Assembly (NCBI RefSeq): GCF_000014885.1 | Contig: NC_011566.1 | Coordinates: 4,073,501 to 4,137,500 of the forward strand | Length of the DNA: 64,000 nucleotides | Direction: 5' to 3' | Source: Shewanella piezotolerans WP3 | GTDB taxonomy: Bacteria; Pseudomonadota; Gammaproteobacteria; Enterobacterales; Shewanellaceae | Part shown: one piece after another, positions 44,884-54,710 of the stretch | Layout of the letters: the number at the start of each line of letters is the position of its first letter | How positions within the stretch are numbered: the first letter of the stretch is position 1 | Position numbers and translations under genes: made by a program | The notes under the pieces: model-generated | The model's input: only the letters and a program-made list of their open reading frames with translations | What the model was told of the DNA's origin: nothing | Database searches by the model: none

Positions 44884-45055
44884 AATACTCAGTCTGTGTT
44901 TACTTATTGATGTTTTGCCGCCATTAGCCACAAAATTAAAAACGCGGCATTTTAGCACTCAAAATGCCTGCCAACAAATTATACGCAAAATTGGCCATTT
45001 CGTTATTGGTATATGAAGGCCAATTTAAGCATTTATTCATGCTTAACAAAGCATA

Positions 45056-45087
45056 AAAAAACGGAAAGCATCACTCGCTTTCCGTTT
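45056..45087. terminator. Terminator hairpin downstream of ubiF
   Basis: AAACGGAAAGC ... GCTTTCCGTTT forms an 11-bp stem with A-run on the plus-strand left side, so the T-run falls on the minus strand after ubiF. Confidence 0.85.
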
Positions 45088-45109
45088 GCCAAGTTCGCTT
45101 ACTAACGAA

Positions 45110-46324
45110 TCAAAAACCCATGGCGTACTTCAGTACATACTTCTTAATTGGGCTATCTATATTCGCCAGTTTGAGTGCGCTATTTCTTAACAGTTTCAAC
45201 GGTAAAATATCATTACTAAAGCTGGCATAAAACATATCCATGGCGGACATCATTAACTGATTATCGCGGTAACGACACCCTTGATATTGTTTAAGAACCT
45301 CAGAGTTCCACCAGCCTGATTCATTGTGCAGTTGAGACTCAATAGTTGTAATAAGTGCATCTACATCTTTAAAACCTAGGTTAACTCCCTGCCCCGCTAG
45401 CGGGTTTATGGTATGTGCAGCATCGCCTAGGATCACTATATTATCACTGTAGTAACGCTGTGCATGGCGACGGGTAAGTTTAAAGCTAGCTTTATTTACG
45501 ACTGTAAAATCACGCTCTAGTCGCTCAGGAAAGTGTTGATCAATCTGTTTCTTCAGTGCCGTATTATTTAACTGTGACAACTGTGCAATCCGATTGGCAT
45601 CATCATACCAAACTAAAGAAGCATTCTTACCTGGTAATGGTAATAAGGAGCGTGGGCCTTGAGGTGTAAATTGCTGCCAAGTAACATCTTGCTCATCGCT
45701 ACCAGTTTCAATATTGATAAGCATCGCCGACTGAGCATAATCCCAACCTGTAATACCTATATTCGCCCATTGCCTAACATAGGAGTTAGCACCATCGGCG
45801 CCGATCAACAGTTTAGTCGAGAATACATGTCCGTCTTCTAAAGAAACGTCAATGGCATCATCACCATGACTACGTTGCAGTTGATTAATTTTAACAGGGC
45901 AATAGAGGCTAATATTGTCTAACTGCGTTATGCGCTCCCACAACGAGAGCTGAATTAAGCGGTTCTCTACAATATGACCAAGGTGTGAAGCGCCTATTTG
46001 GTCGCTGTGAAATTGGGTAATGCAGCCATCTAGCTCCCATGTTTCAAGACCTTTGTAAGCCACTTGACGCATAGTTTTCAAAAACTTCAATGCCCCCAAA
46101 CGTGACAATAGTTCTTCAGATGCAGCACTTATAGCAGAGACTCTTAAGTCGAGTGGTTGAGAGCTTTCATAAGCTTTAGGGGCAAACGCTTCTACTACCG
46201 CAACAGTTAGCCCTAGCTGCGCTAAGCCAATTGCCGTCGCCGCTCCAACCATGCCGCCGCCAACGACAACGGCATCGTAACTATGGTTCTTATTTTTCAG
46301 CTGTTCCACAGAACTTAACTCCAA
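45110..46324 (-). CDS. ubiF: 2-octaprenyl-3-methyl-6-methoxy-1,4-benzoquinol hydroxylase (UbiF)
   Basis: FAD monooxygenase of the UbiH/UbiF/UbiI group that adds a ring hydroxyl in ubiquinone synthesis. 404 aa. FAD dinucleotide motif VVGGGMVGAATAIGLAQLG, middle motif LLIGADGANSYVRQ, and GDAAHTINPLAGQGVNLG. The residues around WQQFTPQGPRSLLPL, SLVWYD and LTRRHAQRY track E. coli UbiF more closely than UbiH or UbiI as I recall them. It stands alone on the minus strand. Confidence 0.85.
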   Translation of the reverse strand: MELSSVEQLKNKNHSYDAVVVGGGMVGAATAIGLAQLGLTVAVVEAFAPKAYESSQPLDLRVSAISAASEELLSRLGALKFLKTMRQVAYKGLETWELDGCITQFHSDQIGASHLGHIVENRLIQLSLWERITQLDNISLYCPVKINQLQRSHGDDAIDVSLEDGHVFSTKLLIGADGANSYVRQWANIGITGWDYAQSAMLINIETGSDEQDVTWQQFTPQGPRSLLPLPGKNASLVWYDDANRIAQLSQLNNTALKKQIDQHFPERLERDFTVVNKASFKLTRRHAQRYYSDNIVILGDAAHTINPLAGQGVNLGFKDVDALITTIESQLHNESGWWNSEVLKQYQGCRYRDNQLMMSAMDMFYASFSNDILPLKLLRNSALKLANIDSPIKKYVLKYAMGF

Positions 46325-46425
46325 AAAGTAACGCCAGTAATTTTTATTGGTGCCAGTTTACACTCAAAACTCACCTATTTAATTTTTTTGAACCACAAAA
46401 TTTGATCTAAAAGTTGTGTTTGTTT
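46325..46425. other. Short promoter-side gap upstream of ubiF
   Basis: 100 bp, A+T-rich, presumably containing the ubiF promoter. Nothing else is recognised. Confidence 0.3.
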
Positions 46426-46695
46426 AGGGGCTGTAGATCTTTCGAGCTTAGTTTTTGTTCGAATTCAATTGTTTTAGTACAAGGCTTGAGCTTAGCAGGC
46501 TAAGCAAAACCTCGTCACGCATGCTAGTCATTAAAGAATAAAACCTTTCAAACGAGCCCGAAGGGCCGCGCTTGTTGGCTATTTTGACTTTGTTTTAGGT
46601 TATTTATGGCAAATGACTAAACGACTTAGCCTCCGCCTTATCAAAATAGCCAATAAGCTAAGGCAAAAACAACCGTGAAAGATCAACAGCCCTTT
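46426..46695. mobile_element. MITE-like element, ends (A)GGGCTGT-GATCTTTC (type 4)
   Basis: A 270-bp non-coding element with inverted ends: aggggctgtagatctttc at 46426 and gaaagatcaacagccct at 46678-46694. The match continues inward to gtttttg. A palindromic tract (ggctattttg / caaaatagcc) gives a long inner stem. A partial copy lies at 17758-17828. No ORF. Confidence 0.65.
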
Positions 46696-46894
46696 GCAAT
46701 CCGCAAAATGTCTCTAGCAAATATGTCGTTTAATGTCTCCGCGCACTCTAACGTATTCAAATGTGTCTGAGAGCCAAATTACTAACAACTGGTTACATCC
46801 TGCTCATTCGCAGATTCAAACCATATCATAAACTCAAGTTGTCAAACCTATTACCTACAAGCCAATTACCCACAACGGAATGAGTGAGAATGAT

Positions 46895-47209
46895 ATGAAA
46901 AAGTCAATTTACGCGGCACTGATGATCATCATAATTAGCCCTTTTACGGCCCTAGCTGCAAATGACCAACAAGATATGGATCGTATGTCGGTCGTATATA
47001 GAGCGCCACTTGAGTACGCAGCTTATCAATATACAACTGAGGTACTGAGTAATTTTAACCTTCAATTACTTGCTGACATCTATATTCAAGCCCGCATGAG
47101 TAGCCTACAAATGGCCAAAGAACATAGCCTTATAAGCAATAAGCTCTCAATGGAACAACAGCATGATGAATCCTTAGCAAGTACAGGGGTAATGAGCTCA
47201 GCAGAATAA
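46895..47209 (+). CDS. Small exported hypothetical protein
   Basis: From ATG 46895 it has 104 aa, beginning MKKSIYAALMIIIISPFTALAAN, a clear signal peptide. A start five codons earlier is possible, but the internal ATG has a better signal-peptide start. The mature part is a Gln/Met-rich helical region (LEYAAYQYTTEVLSNFNLQLLADIYIQARMSSLQMAK) with no known motif. It ends about 95 bp before miaB and is on the same strand. Confidence 0.7.
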   Translation: MKKSIYAALMIIIISPFTALAANDQQDMDRMSVVYRAPLEYAAYQYTTEVLSNFNLQLLADIYIQARMSSLQMAKEHSLISNKLSMEQQHDESLASTGVMSSAE

Positions 47210-47304
47210 ATTCACTCAAACATAGGCTAAATGCTAGCCAGCGGCTTGTATTAGCGTTAAAATATTGCGCTATTTTTTCGGTGCCTCTAGAGTGATACAA
47301 ACTG

Positions 47305-48732
47305 ATGAGTAAAAAACTCCATATTAAAACTTGGGGCTGTCAAATGAATGAGTATGACTCATCAAAGATGGCAGACCTTCTCGACGAATACGAAGGCTAT
47401 GAGCTGACAGATGAAGCAGAAGAAGCGGATGTGCTGCTATTAAACACCTGCTCTATTCGCGAGAAAGCACAAGAAAAGGTTTTTCATCAGCTAGGGCGTT
47501 GGAAAACATTAAAAGACAAAAAGCCTGGGCTTATTATTGGCGTGGGTGGCTGTGTTGCTTCACAAGAAGGTAAAGCAATTAAAGAGCGTGCTCAATGTGT
47601 GGATCTTATTTTTGGCCCACAAACGCTACACCGATTACCAGAAATGCTTGATCAGATTAAAGATGGCAAGAAAGCGGTTATTGACGTTAGCTTCCCAGAA
47701 ATCGAAAAATTCGATCGCCTACCAGAGCCACGAGCCGATGGCCCTAGCGCTTACGTATCAATTATGGAAGGTTGCAGCAAATACTGCTCTTTCTGCGTTG
47801 TACCTTATACGCGCGGTGAAGAAGTAAGCCGTCCATTAGACGACATCATTCTAGAGATTGCACAATTAGCCGACCAAGGCGTGCGTGAAGTTAACCTTCT
47901 AGGGCAGAACGTAAATGCCTACCGCGGTGCGACTCATGATGATGAAATCTGTACTTTCGCAGAGCTTCTTCGTTATGTTGCGGCAATCGATGGTATTGAC
48001 CGTTTACGTTTCACCACCAGCCACCCAATTGAGTTCACTCAAGACATTATTGACGTCTACGAAGACACTCCTGAGCTCGTGAGTTTCTTGCATCTGCCAG
48101 TTCAGTCCGGTTCTGACCTGATTTTAACGCAGATGAAACGTGGCCATATGGCAATTGAATACAAGTCAATTATTCGTCGTCTACGTAAAGCTCGCCCAGA
48201 CATTCAGATTAGCTCTGATTTCATCATTGGTTTCCCTGGTGAGTCAAAGCAAGATTTTGCTGATACTATGAAGTTAATCGAAGATGTTCAATTTGATCAC
48301 AGCTTTAGCTTTATCTATAGCGCACGCCCAGGTACGCCTGCAGCAGATCTTCCTGATGATGTGACATTAGAAGAGAAAAAAGAGCGCTTAGCTATCTTGC
48401 AAGATCGTATTACCCAGCAAGCGATGCGTTATAGCCGCCATATGGTAGGCACAGTTCAACGTATTTTAGTCGAAGGCCCGTCAGTTAAGAATCCAATGGA
48501 GCTACGTGGTCGTACTGAGAACAGCCGCGTTGTTAACTTCGAAGGTAAGCCTGAACATATTGGTGGCTTTGTTGATGTAGAGATTGTCGATGTTTACACC
48601 AACTCACTTCGCGGTGTATTTGTTCGCGCTGAAGATGAGATGGATCTACGTCGCGATCTACGCCCATCAGATATTGTAGCGAAATATAAGCTAGATGATG
48701 CTTTGGGTGTCACTCAGTTTACCCCGTCTTAA
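47305..48732 (+). CDS. miaB: tRNA-2-methylthio-N6-dimethylallyladenosine synthase MiaB
   Basis: Radical-SAM methylthiotransferase acting on i6A37 of tRNAs. 475 aa, in the family's usual order. The N-terminal domain has three Cys for one cluster (TWGCQMNEYDS, NTCSIREKA, GGCVASQ). The radical-SAM site is CSKYCSFC. A C-terminal TRAM domain ends the protein (RILVEGPSVKNP). Followed by a strong terminator, so it is separate from the ybeZ operon. Confidence 0.97.
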   Translation: MSKKLHIKTWGCQMNEYDSSKMADLLDEYEGYELTDEAEEADVLLLNTCSIREKAQEKVFHQLGRWKTLKDKKPGLIIGVGGCVASQEGKAIKERAQCVDLIFGPQTLHRLPEMLDQIKDGKKAVIDVSFPEIEKFDRLPEPRADGPSAYVSIMEGCSKYCSFCVVPYTRGEEVSRPLDDIILEIAQLADQGVREVNLLGQNVNAYRGATHDDEICTFAELLRYVAAIDGIDRLRFTTSHPIEFTQDIIDVYEDTPELVSFLHLPVQSGSDLILTQMKRGHMAIEYKSIIRRLRKARPDIQISSDFIIGFPGESKQDFADTMKLIEDVQFDHSFSFIYSARPGTPAADLPDDVTLEEKKERLAILQDRITQQAMRYSRHMVGTVQRILVEGPSVKNPMELRGRTENSRVVNFEGKPEHIGGFVDVEIVDVYTNSLRGVFVRAEDEMDLRRDLRPSDIVAKYKLDDALGVTQFTPS

Positions 48733-48764
48733 TCGACTGAATAAAAGCGGGTAAATAAGCTGAT

Positions 48765-48793
48765 AAGGCGGCATCTTAGATGCCGCTTTTTTC
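48765..48793 (+). terminator. Rho-independent terminator after miaB
   Basis: AAGGCGGCATC-TTA-GATGCCGCTTTTTT forms an 11-bp stem followed by T6. Confidence 0.92.
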
Positions 48794-48894
48794 GTCTCTA
48801 TAACCATTAAAAAATACCATTCGCATTTATTGATTTTCGCTCGTAAACTAGAGTGCTAGCGTACAATTTTATTCTTAATATTTGGAGTTATTTC

Positions 48895-49935
48895 TTGTCA
48901 AATAAGTTAACGACGCTCAACCTGTATTTAGAGCCCGCTGAAACACGTAGATTAGTCTCTCTTTGTGGTCCATTTGATGACAACATTAAGCAACTAGAGC
49001 GCCGTATTGGTGTCGAGATCAGCTACCGTAACAATCACTTTCAGATTGTGGGTGCGCCGCAGAACTGTTTAACAGCCAATAACTTATTAAAAGAATTATA
49101 TATAGAGACTCAAGCGGTAAGAGGCAGTACACCTGATCTTGAACCAGATACCGTGCACTTAGCCATTCAAGAAGCCGTCGCGCTTGACTTAGAAGCCCCT
49201 CGTGATGAGAAAGAGCTCTATATTAAAACCAAGCGTGGAGTGATTAAGCCACGTAACCCGAATCAGAGCGATTATGTACGTAATATTGTCTCCCACGATA
49301 TTACCTTTGGTATTGGTCCTGCAGGTACAGGTAAAACCTATTTGGCAGTCGCTGCTGCGGTTGATGCACTCGAGCGCCAAGAGGTTCGCCGAATTCTTTT
49401 AACGCGGCCAGCTGTTGAAGCCGGTGAAAAACTCGGTTTTTTACCAGGAGATTTAAGCCAAAAAGTCGACCCATATCTGCGTCCTCTCTACGACGCACTC
49501 TTTGAGATGATGGGGTTTGAGAAAGTCGAACGGCTGATAGAACGTAACGTGATTGAAGTGGCACCGTTAGCTTATATGCGCGGCCGTACTCTAAACGACG
49601 CCTTTATTATTCTCGACGAGAGCCAGAACACAACGGTTGAGCAGATGAAGATGTTTCTCACGCGGATAGGTTTTAACTCTCGTGCCGTCATTACTGGAGA
49701 CATCACTCAAATAGATCTACCTAAGCATCAAAAATCAGGACTTCGTCATTCAATCGAAGTATTAGGAGAGGTGAGTGAAATTAGCTTTAACTTCTTCCAA
49801 GCAAAGGATGTAGTTCGCCACCCTGTTGTTGCGAGAATTGTGGAAGCCTATGAAGCTTTCGACCTAAAAGCTCAGACAAGCAAAGGTAATAAAGACAGCC
49901 AATATCAACTACAGGAAGTGCCAAACCATGACTAA
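48895..49935 (+). CDS. ybeZ: PhoH-family ATPase YbeZ
   Basis: PhoH-like P-loop NTPase thought to act with YbeY in RNA metabolism. The frame is open from 48853, but a TTG at 48895 has GGAG 7 bp before it and gives a normal 346-aa product (LSNKLTTLNLYLEPAE). The Walker A is GPAGTGKTYLAVAAA; Walker B is AFIILDESQNTT; then TGDITQIDLP. First gene of ybeZ-ybeY-ybeX-lnt; the stop overlaps ybeY by 8 bp. Confidence 0.93.
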   Translation: MSNKLTTLNLYLEPAETRRLVSLCGPFDDNIKQLERRIGVEISYRNNHFQIVGAPQNCLTANNLLKELYIETQAVRGSTPDLEPDTVHLAIQEAVALDLEAPRDEKELYIKTKRGVIKPRNPNQSDYVRNIVSHDITFGIGPAGTGKTYLAVAAAVDALERQEVRRILLTRPAVEAGEKLGFLPGDLSQKVDPYLRPLYDALFEMMGFEKVERLIERNVIEVAPLAYMRGRTLNDAFIILDESQNTTVEQMKMFLTRIGFNSRAVITGDITQIDLPKHQKSGLRHSIEVLGEVSEISFNFFQAKDVVRHPVVARIVEAYEAFDLKAQTSKGNKDSQYQLQEVPNHD

Positions 49936-50398
49936 TACCGCTACGAGTGTTGAGCTCGATCTGCAAGTCGCAGTTGAGGGCGTTGAACTTCCATCAGTAC
50001 AAGAGATGGAACTTTGGGTAAAAACAGCGCTCAGAGATAGCATGGACCAAGCCGAGTTGACGATACGCATAGTTGATGTGGCGGAGAGCCAGATGCTCAA
50101 TAGTACCTATCGTGGGAAAGACAAACCGACCAATGTCTTGTCATTTCCGTTTGAAGCACCACCAGGCATAGAGCTACCACTGCTGGGCGACTTAGTCGTT
50201 TGTGCAGCGGTAGTAAAGCAAGAAGCAATTGATCAGAATAAACCCCTTAACGCACATTGGGCACACATGGTTGTACATGGTTGTCTCCATCTGCTAGGGT
50301 ATGATCACATTGAAGATATTGAGGCTGAAGAGATGGAGTCATTAGAGACCCAACTGATTGAAAGTCTTGGTTATAACAATCCTTATCAGGAGCAATAA
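49928..50398 (+). CDS. ybeY: Endoribonuclease YbeY
   Basis: Zinc-dependent single-strand endoribonuclease for 16S rRNA 3' maturation and 70S quality control. 156 aa, with the signature HGCLHLLGYDH (three His zinc ligands) near residue 118 and the conserved TYRGKDKPTNVLSFPF. The start overlaps ybeZ, showing coupling. The ribosome site (CAGGAAG) lies inside ybeZ. Confidence 0.96.
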   Translation: MTNTATSVELDLQVAVEGVELPSVQEMELWVKTALRDSMDQAELTIRIVDVAESQMLNSTYRGKDKPTNVLSFPFEAPPGIELPLLGDLVVCAAVVKQEAIDQNKPLNAHWAHMVVHGCLHLLGYDHIEDIEAEEMESLETQLIESLGYNNPYQEQ

Positions 50399-50425
50399 TT
50401 GACTCAAATGAGTCGATAAAAAACT

Positions 50426-51301
50426 ATGAGTGACGATATCCCCCCGAGTACCAGCGCCCAAAAGAAGGGCTGGTTGGACAAAGTAAGTCAGTTATTCCAG
50501 GGCGAACCCCAAAATCGCGAAGACTTGGTTGATGTAATTCACGATGCAGAGCAACGTGAAGTGATCAGTGAAGATACCCGCGAAATGATTAAAGGTGTTT
50601 TAGAAGTTTCCGATCTTCGAGTGCGGGATATTATGATCCCACGCGCGCAAATCGTTGCACTTCAAATAGACAATACGGTAGAAGAGCTACTCTCTACTGT
50701 TATCGGCTCAGCACACTCCCGCTTTCCAGTAGTCAATGAAGATAAAGATCATATTGAGGGTATATTACTCGCCAAAGATCTACTTCAGTATGGCTTTAAA
50801 AATAGTGAAAAACCTTTTGAGCTTGGCCAAGTTATCCGCCCTGCTGTGGTTGTCCCAGAAAGTAAACGAGTCGATGTATTACTAAAAGAGTTCCGTTCTC
50901 AGCGTTATCATATGGCTATTGTTGTCGATGAATACGGTGGTGTATCAGGTTTGGTTACCATTGAAGATATCCTCGAAGAAATTGTCGGTGATATTGAAGA
51001 CGAGTTTGATCATGACTCTGCAGAAGAAACGGAAATCAAGCAAGTTGCAAAGCAAGTATTTATGGTCAAGGCACTCACGCCTATTGATGACTTTAACGAA
51101 GCTTTTGCAACACAATTTAGTGATGAAGAGTTTGATACCGTTGGTGGTTTAGTTTCTCATGCTTTTGGCCATTTGCCAGAGCGTGATGAAAAGGTCACGA
51201 TCGAAGGTATAGAGTTCAAAGTTGTTAATGCAGATACCCGTAGACTGATTCAACTACGTGTAAAATTTCCCGATAAAACTGTAAGCGAGAGTATTGCCTA
51301 G
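50426..51301 (+). CDS. ybeX: CorC/YbeX, CBS-domain protein
   Basis: A cytoplasmic protein of the CorC family, linked to magnesium and cobalt efflux and to ribosome function. 291 aa. A pair of CBS domains (about residues 65-180, for example VRDIMIPRAQIVALQ and AIVVDEYGGVSGLVTIEDILEEIVGDIEDE) precedes the CorC_HlyC domain (FDTVGGLVSHAFGHLPERDE). 27 bp after ybeY, same operon. Confidence 0.95.
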   Translation: MSDDIPPSTSAQKKGWLDKVSQLFQGEPQNREDLVDVIHDAEQREVISEDTREMIKGVLEVSDLRVRDIMIPRAQIVALQIDNTVEELLSTVIGSAHSRFPVVNEDKDHIEGILLAKDLLQYGFKNSEKPFELGQVIRPAVVVPESKRVDVLLKEFRSQRYHMAIVVDEYGGVSGLVTIEDILEEIVGDIEDEFDHDSAEETEIKQVAKQVFMVKALTPIDDFNEAFATQFSDEEFDTVGGLVSHAFGHLPERDEKVTIEGIEFKVVNADTRRLIQLRVKFPDKTVSESIA

Positions 51302-51336
51302 CAATAATCCGTCTACAGCCCCCATGATGAGGCAGT

Positions 51337-52893
51337 ATGCTGAATAACATTCGGGCAGCCGCCCATCATACCTATCTTAGATTGGTGCTAGCCTTTGCGG
51401 CTGGTGCCATGACAGCCCTTGCTTTTGCCCCCTACTCATACTGGCCGTTATATTTAATTGCCATGGCATTTGCGCTGTATCAAAGTGCAGGCTTGTCAGC
51501 CAAACAAGGGATGCAATACTGGTTGAGCTTCGGCTTCGGCTGTTTTGCCATAGGCATTAGCTGGGTGCATGTCAGTATGGATACCTTTGGCGGCATGCCA
51601 CTTATAGCATCAATCGCTTTAATGGCTCTATTGGCGCTTTATCTGGCGATATATCCAGCCATTACTGGCTATCTGCTACAAAAATTAGCCCCAACAACGA
51701 GTCTCAGCCGAAACTTAATGCTGTTCCCCGCGCTGTGGACACTCACTGAGTGGGCTAGAGGCTGGGTACTCACAGGCTTTCCTTGGTTATGGGCAGGTTA
51801 CAGCCAAACACAAGGTCCGTTAAAGCCTATCGCCTCAATGACAGGAACATTGAGCCTAAGTTTTGTCGTGGCTCTGTTAGCGGGAGCAATGGCGCTTGCA
51901 GCGGCTAAACGCTGGCGAAGTATATTAGTCATTGTGCCTGTTCTTGCCATACTGACGCTTATCGCGCCACTAACCTCTACTGTCGAGTCTAAAGATGAAA
52001 GTCTTAGCGTAGCACTAGTGCAAGGCAATATTCCCCAAAGCATGAAATGGGAGCCTGATGCACTATGGCCAACCATGCTTAAATACATGGATCTCTCTAG
52101 AGCGGAATTTTCTGCTGATCTTATTGTGTGGCCAGAAGCTGCGATCCCAGCACCTGAGCATATGGTTAAGGATTTTCTTTATAATGCTAACCAAGCCGCC
52201 AATTTAAATAATAGTGCCATTATTACTGGCATCATTAGTCAACGTGGCAACCATTATTATAACTCTCTTATTGTTCTCGGTAATTACGGAGCGAAGCAGC
52301 AAGAGCAAGCCGATTATTATGGCGAAGAGCATAACGAGTTTAAAAAACACCACCTACTACCTATTGGCGAATTTGTGCCATTTGAGTCTCTACTTAGGCC
52401 CATTGCCCCCTTCTTTAACTTGCCGATGTCTTCTTTTAATCGCGGCGATTTCAAACAAGAGAACTTAAATGCTGTTGGTCATCAGATATCACCGGCCATT
52501 TGCTATGAAATAGCCTTTCCTGAGCAGCTCAGAGCCAACATGAATGACACTACCGATTTGCTGCTAACTGTTTCAAATGATGCATGGTTTGGTACTTCTA
52601 ATGGCCCTCTGCAACACATGGAAATTGCACAGATGCGTTCAGTAGAACTCGGTAGACCGCTTGTTCGTGCAACCAATAATGGCGTTACAGCGGTAGTCGA
52701 TGAGCACGGTAATATTACCCACCAGCTGCCGCAATTTGAAGCGGGAGTACTGACGGCGGATATTGCCTTGGTGAAGGGGCATACATTGTTTACCTATATT
52801 GGGCAGTGGCCGATACTTTTACTTTCAACTCTTCTGTTTGGCTTTGCTATGTTTAGTTCAATGAAGCGTTCTCGTTTCAATAAAAAGGGATAA
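51337..52893 (+). CDS. lnt: Apolipoprotein N-acyltransferase
   Basis: Adds the third acyl chain to lipoproteins in the inner membrane, last step of lipoprotein maturation. 518 aa. Six or more N-terminal membrane helices precede a nitrilase domain with Glu in WPEAAIPAP, Lys in KKHHLLPIGEFVPFE and catalytic Cys in SPAICYEIAFPE. A C-terminal membrane helix ends the protein. Last gene of ybeZ-ybeY-ybeX-lnt, 35 bp after ybeX, then a terminator. Confidence 0.95.
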   Translation: MLNNIRAAAHHTYLRLVLAFAAGAMTALAFAPYSYWPLYLIAMAFALYQSAGLSAKQGMQYWLSFGFGCFAIGISWVHVSMDTFGGMPLIASIALMALLALYLAIYPAITGYLLQKLAPTTSLSRNLMLFPALWTLTEWARGWVLTGFPWLWAGYSQTQGPLKPIASMTGTLSLSFVVALLAGAMALAAAKRWRSILVIVPVLAILTLIAPLTSTVESKDESLSVALVQGNIPQSMKWEPDALWPTMLKYMDLSRAEFSADLIVWPEAAIPAPEHMVKDFLYNANQAANLNNSAIITGIISQRGNHYYNSLIVLGNYGAKQQEQADYYGEEHNEFKKHHLLPIGEFVPFESLLRPIAPFFNLPMSSFNRGDFKQENLNAVGHQISPAICYEIAFPEQLRANMNDTTDLLLTVSNDAWFGTSNGPLQHMEIAQMRSVELGRPLVRATNNGVTAVVDEHGNITHQLPQFEAGVLTADIALVKGHTLFTYIGQWPILLLSTLLFGFAMFSSMKRSRFNKKG

Positions 52894-52903
52894 ACAGTCA
52901 CAA

Positions 52904-52933
52904 AAAAACACCCGCATTAAACGGGTGTTTTTT
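52904..52933. terminator. Terminator after lnt
   Basis: AAACACCCG-CATTAAA-CGGGTGTTTTTT is an 8-9-bp stem with A-run and T-run sides. It lies between lnt and the converging MCP gene, so it can serve both. Confidence 0.9.
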
Positions 52934-52967
52934 GATATCAGCGAATATCCGCTACAGTGGGAAACAA

Positions 52968-54710
52968 CTAAACAATGAACTGATTAAGCAGTGTTTCTTG
53001 CTCCTTAACTTGCTTCATTTGAGTAACCATTGCAACATCGGCCTGGTTAGCATTTTCAGCAACCTCAACTGTAAGATCTTTAATATTGGCAGTATTTTTA
53101 TTCATCTCTTCGGCGACTTGGCTTTGCTCCTCTGCTGCGCTGGCTATCTGTAGATTCATATCTGTGATCTCTTGAATGCTTTGACGGATATCTTCGAGTG
53201 TATCGTTCGCCGTAGATGCTTTTTCTACAGTTTCTTTGGTCGTGCCGCGACTCTCATCCATGACGTTAACCACCGCAGCAACACCAGTCTGCAACTTCTC
53301 TATCTTATCCTTAATCTCAGATGTCGATTCCTGTGTGCGAGCCGCTAAACTACGCACCTCATCTGCAACCACGGCAAAACCTCGGCCAGATTCCCCAGCT
53401 CTAGCAGCTTCAATCGCGGCATTCAGGGCGAGTAAATTCGTCGTTTGATTAACCGCGACAACTCCGTTACTAACCGCTGTATCAGCTTGTTGAACTGCAA
53501 ACGCTGCAGTTTGAGCGTTTGATGCCACCTCAGAAGCCGTTACCGCCATTTCATGCATTGCTGTAGCCAATTGCTCAACTTCTTGAGTTTGCCGTTCCAT
53601 AGCTCGAGAAGCAGCCAGAGCGCCTTCTGCAGTCATCTCTGTGCCCTGAGCTACTTCCCCACCAATGACCTTAACTTGTTGAATTAACTTCTGGAGTTTA
53701 ATGACAAAACTATTGAAGCTACCGGCTAGGCTTGCAAACTCTACATCTGAGTCAGTGCTCAAGCGTCGAGTCAAATCCCCTTCGCCTGATGCTACATCTT
53801 TCATCGCCTCATTTAATACGTCCAATGGCTTCATCATATGCCTAATAAATCCAGCCATGACGAGTGTCGCCAATACCAAAGCCAGTAAAGAGTAGAAAAT
53901 CGCATCACCGCGCAGCCTATCAGCAGCGGCATAGATAACCTCTTCATCAAGCACAATACCTAAGCTCCAATCCAAACCCGATAAAGGGGTGAAGATGACA
54001 CTGTGCGTTTTGCCATTGATACTAATATGAGCTGTTTGCTGATTTATATCTAATTGGCGACCAAAGACCTCGCTCATTGGCTTGCCATTTTTGCTTGCAT
54101 CAGGATAAGCAATAAAATTCCCATTATTACCCACAATAAAAGCGTGACCAGCACCAAATAAGTTAGCCTGATTACTAATATCAGCAAGTGATCTTAGGCT
54201 GATGTCAGCGAACAAGGCTCCTTTAAATTCACCATTACTGAATAGAGGAGCTGCTGCCGATACTAAGATCTCGCCCGAGCTAGCGTCAGCATATGGTTCG
54301 GTAAATAGTTGCTTGCCTTTTTGCTTCACCTCTTGGTACCACATTCTTGTGCGAGGATCATAATTCTGTGGTTGCCAGCTAGATTCATTACCAACAAAAT
54401 GTCCAGATTCAAGTCCCATACCCGCTAAGATAAAATGCTCTTTTATCACAGGTTGACCCAACACTTTTTGAAAATGTTCATCCGATAAATCAGACTCGAA
54501 TAGGGAAACCGCTAAACGGGTGAGATCAGATTTCTCAGCCATTACGGCCTCAATATTATTTTTCATCGAGTCTGCTAGCTCAGCCACACTCTGACTCACT
54601 TGGTCATTGATCTGTTGCTTAACTTGGAAGTACTGGTAGCTAGACAAGCCTCCCAGTGACAAAATAAGGATTAAACTCGCGCTTATGACAATTTTATGGA
54701 CAAACTTCAT
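52968..54710 (-). CDS. Methyl-accepting chemotaxis protein with Cache sensor
   Basis: Receptor that signals to CheA. From ATG 54710 it has 580 aa. Membrane helix 1 (near residues 6-25, VISASLILILSLGGLSSYQYF) is followed by a periplasmic dCache-type sensor with WYQEVKQKGKQLFTEPYADASSGEILVSAAAP. Helix 2 is near residues 275-297, then HAMP (DVLNEAMKDVASGEGDLTRRL) and the MCP hairpin with tip LLALNAAIEAARAGESGRGFAVVADEVRSLA. No CheR/B-binding pentapeptide at the end (LLNQFIV). The ligand is unknown. A TTG form four codons longer is possible. Monocistronic. Confidence 0.92.
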   Translation of the reverse strand: MKFVHKIVISASLILILSLGGLSSYQYFQVKQQINDQVSQSVAELADSMKNNIEAVMAEKSDLTRLAVSLFESDLSDEHFQKVLGQPVIKEHFILAGMGLESGHFVGNESSWQPQNYDPRTRMWYQEVKQKGKQLFTEPYADASSGEILVSAAAPLFSNGEFKGALFADISLRSLADISNQANLFGAGHAFIVGNNGNFIAYPDASKNGKPMSEVFGRQLDINQQTAHISINGKTHSVIFTPLSGLDWSLGIVLDEEVIYAAADRLRGDAIFYSLLALVLATLVMAGFIRHMMKPLDVLNEAMKDVASGEGDLTRRLSTDSDVEFASLAGSFNSFVIKLQKLIQQVKVIGGEVAQGTEMTAEGALAASRAMERQTQEVEQLATAMHEMAVTASEVASNAQTAAFAVQQADTAVSNGVVAVNQTTNLLALNAAIEAARAGESGRGFAVVADEVRSLAARTQESTSEIKDKIEKLQTGVAAVVNVMDESRGTTKETVEKASTANDTLEDIRQSIQEITDMNLQIASAAEEQSQVAEEMNKNTANIKDLTVEVAENANQADVAMVTQMKQVKEQETLLNQFIV

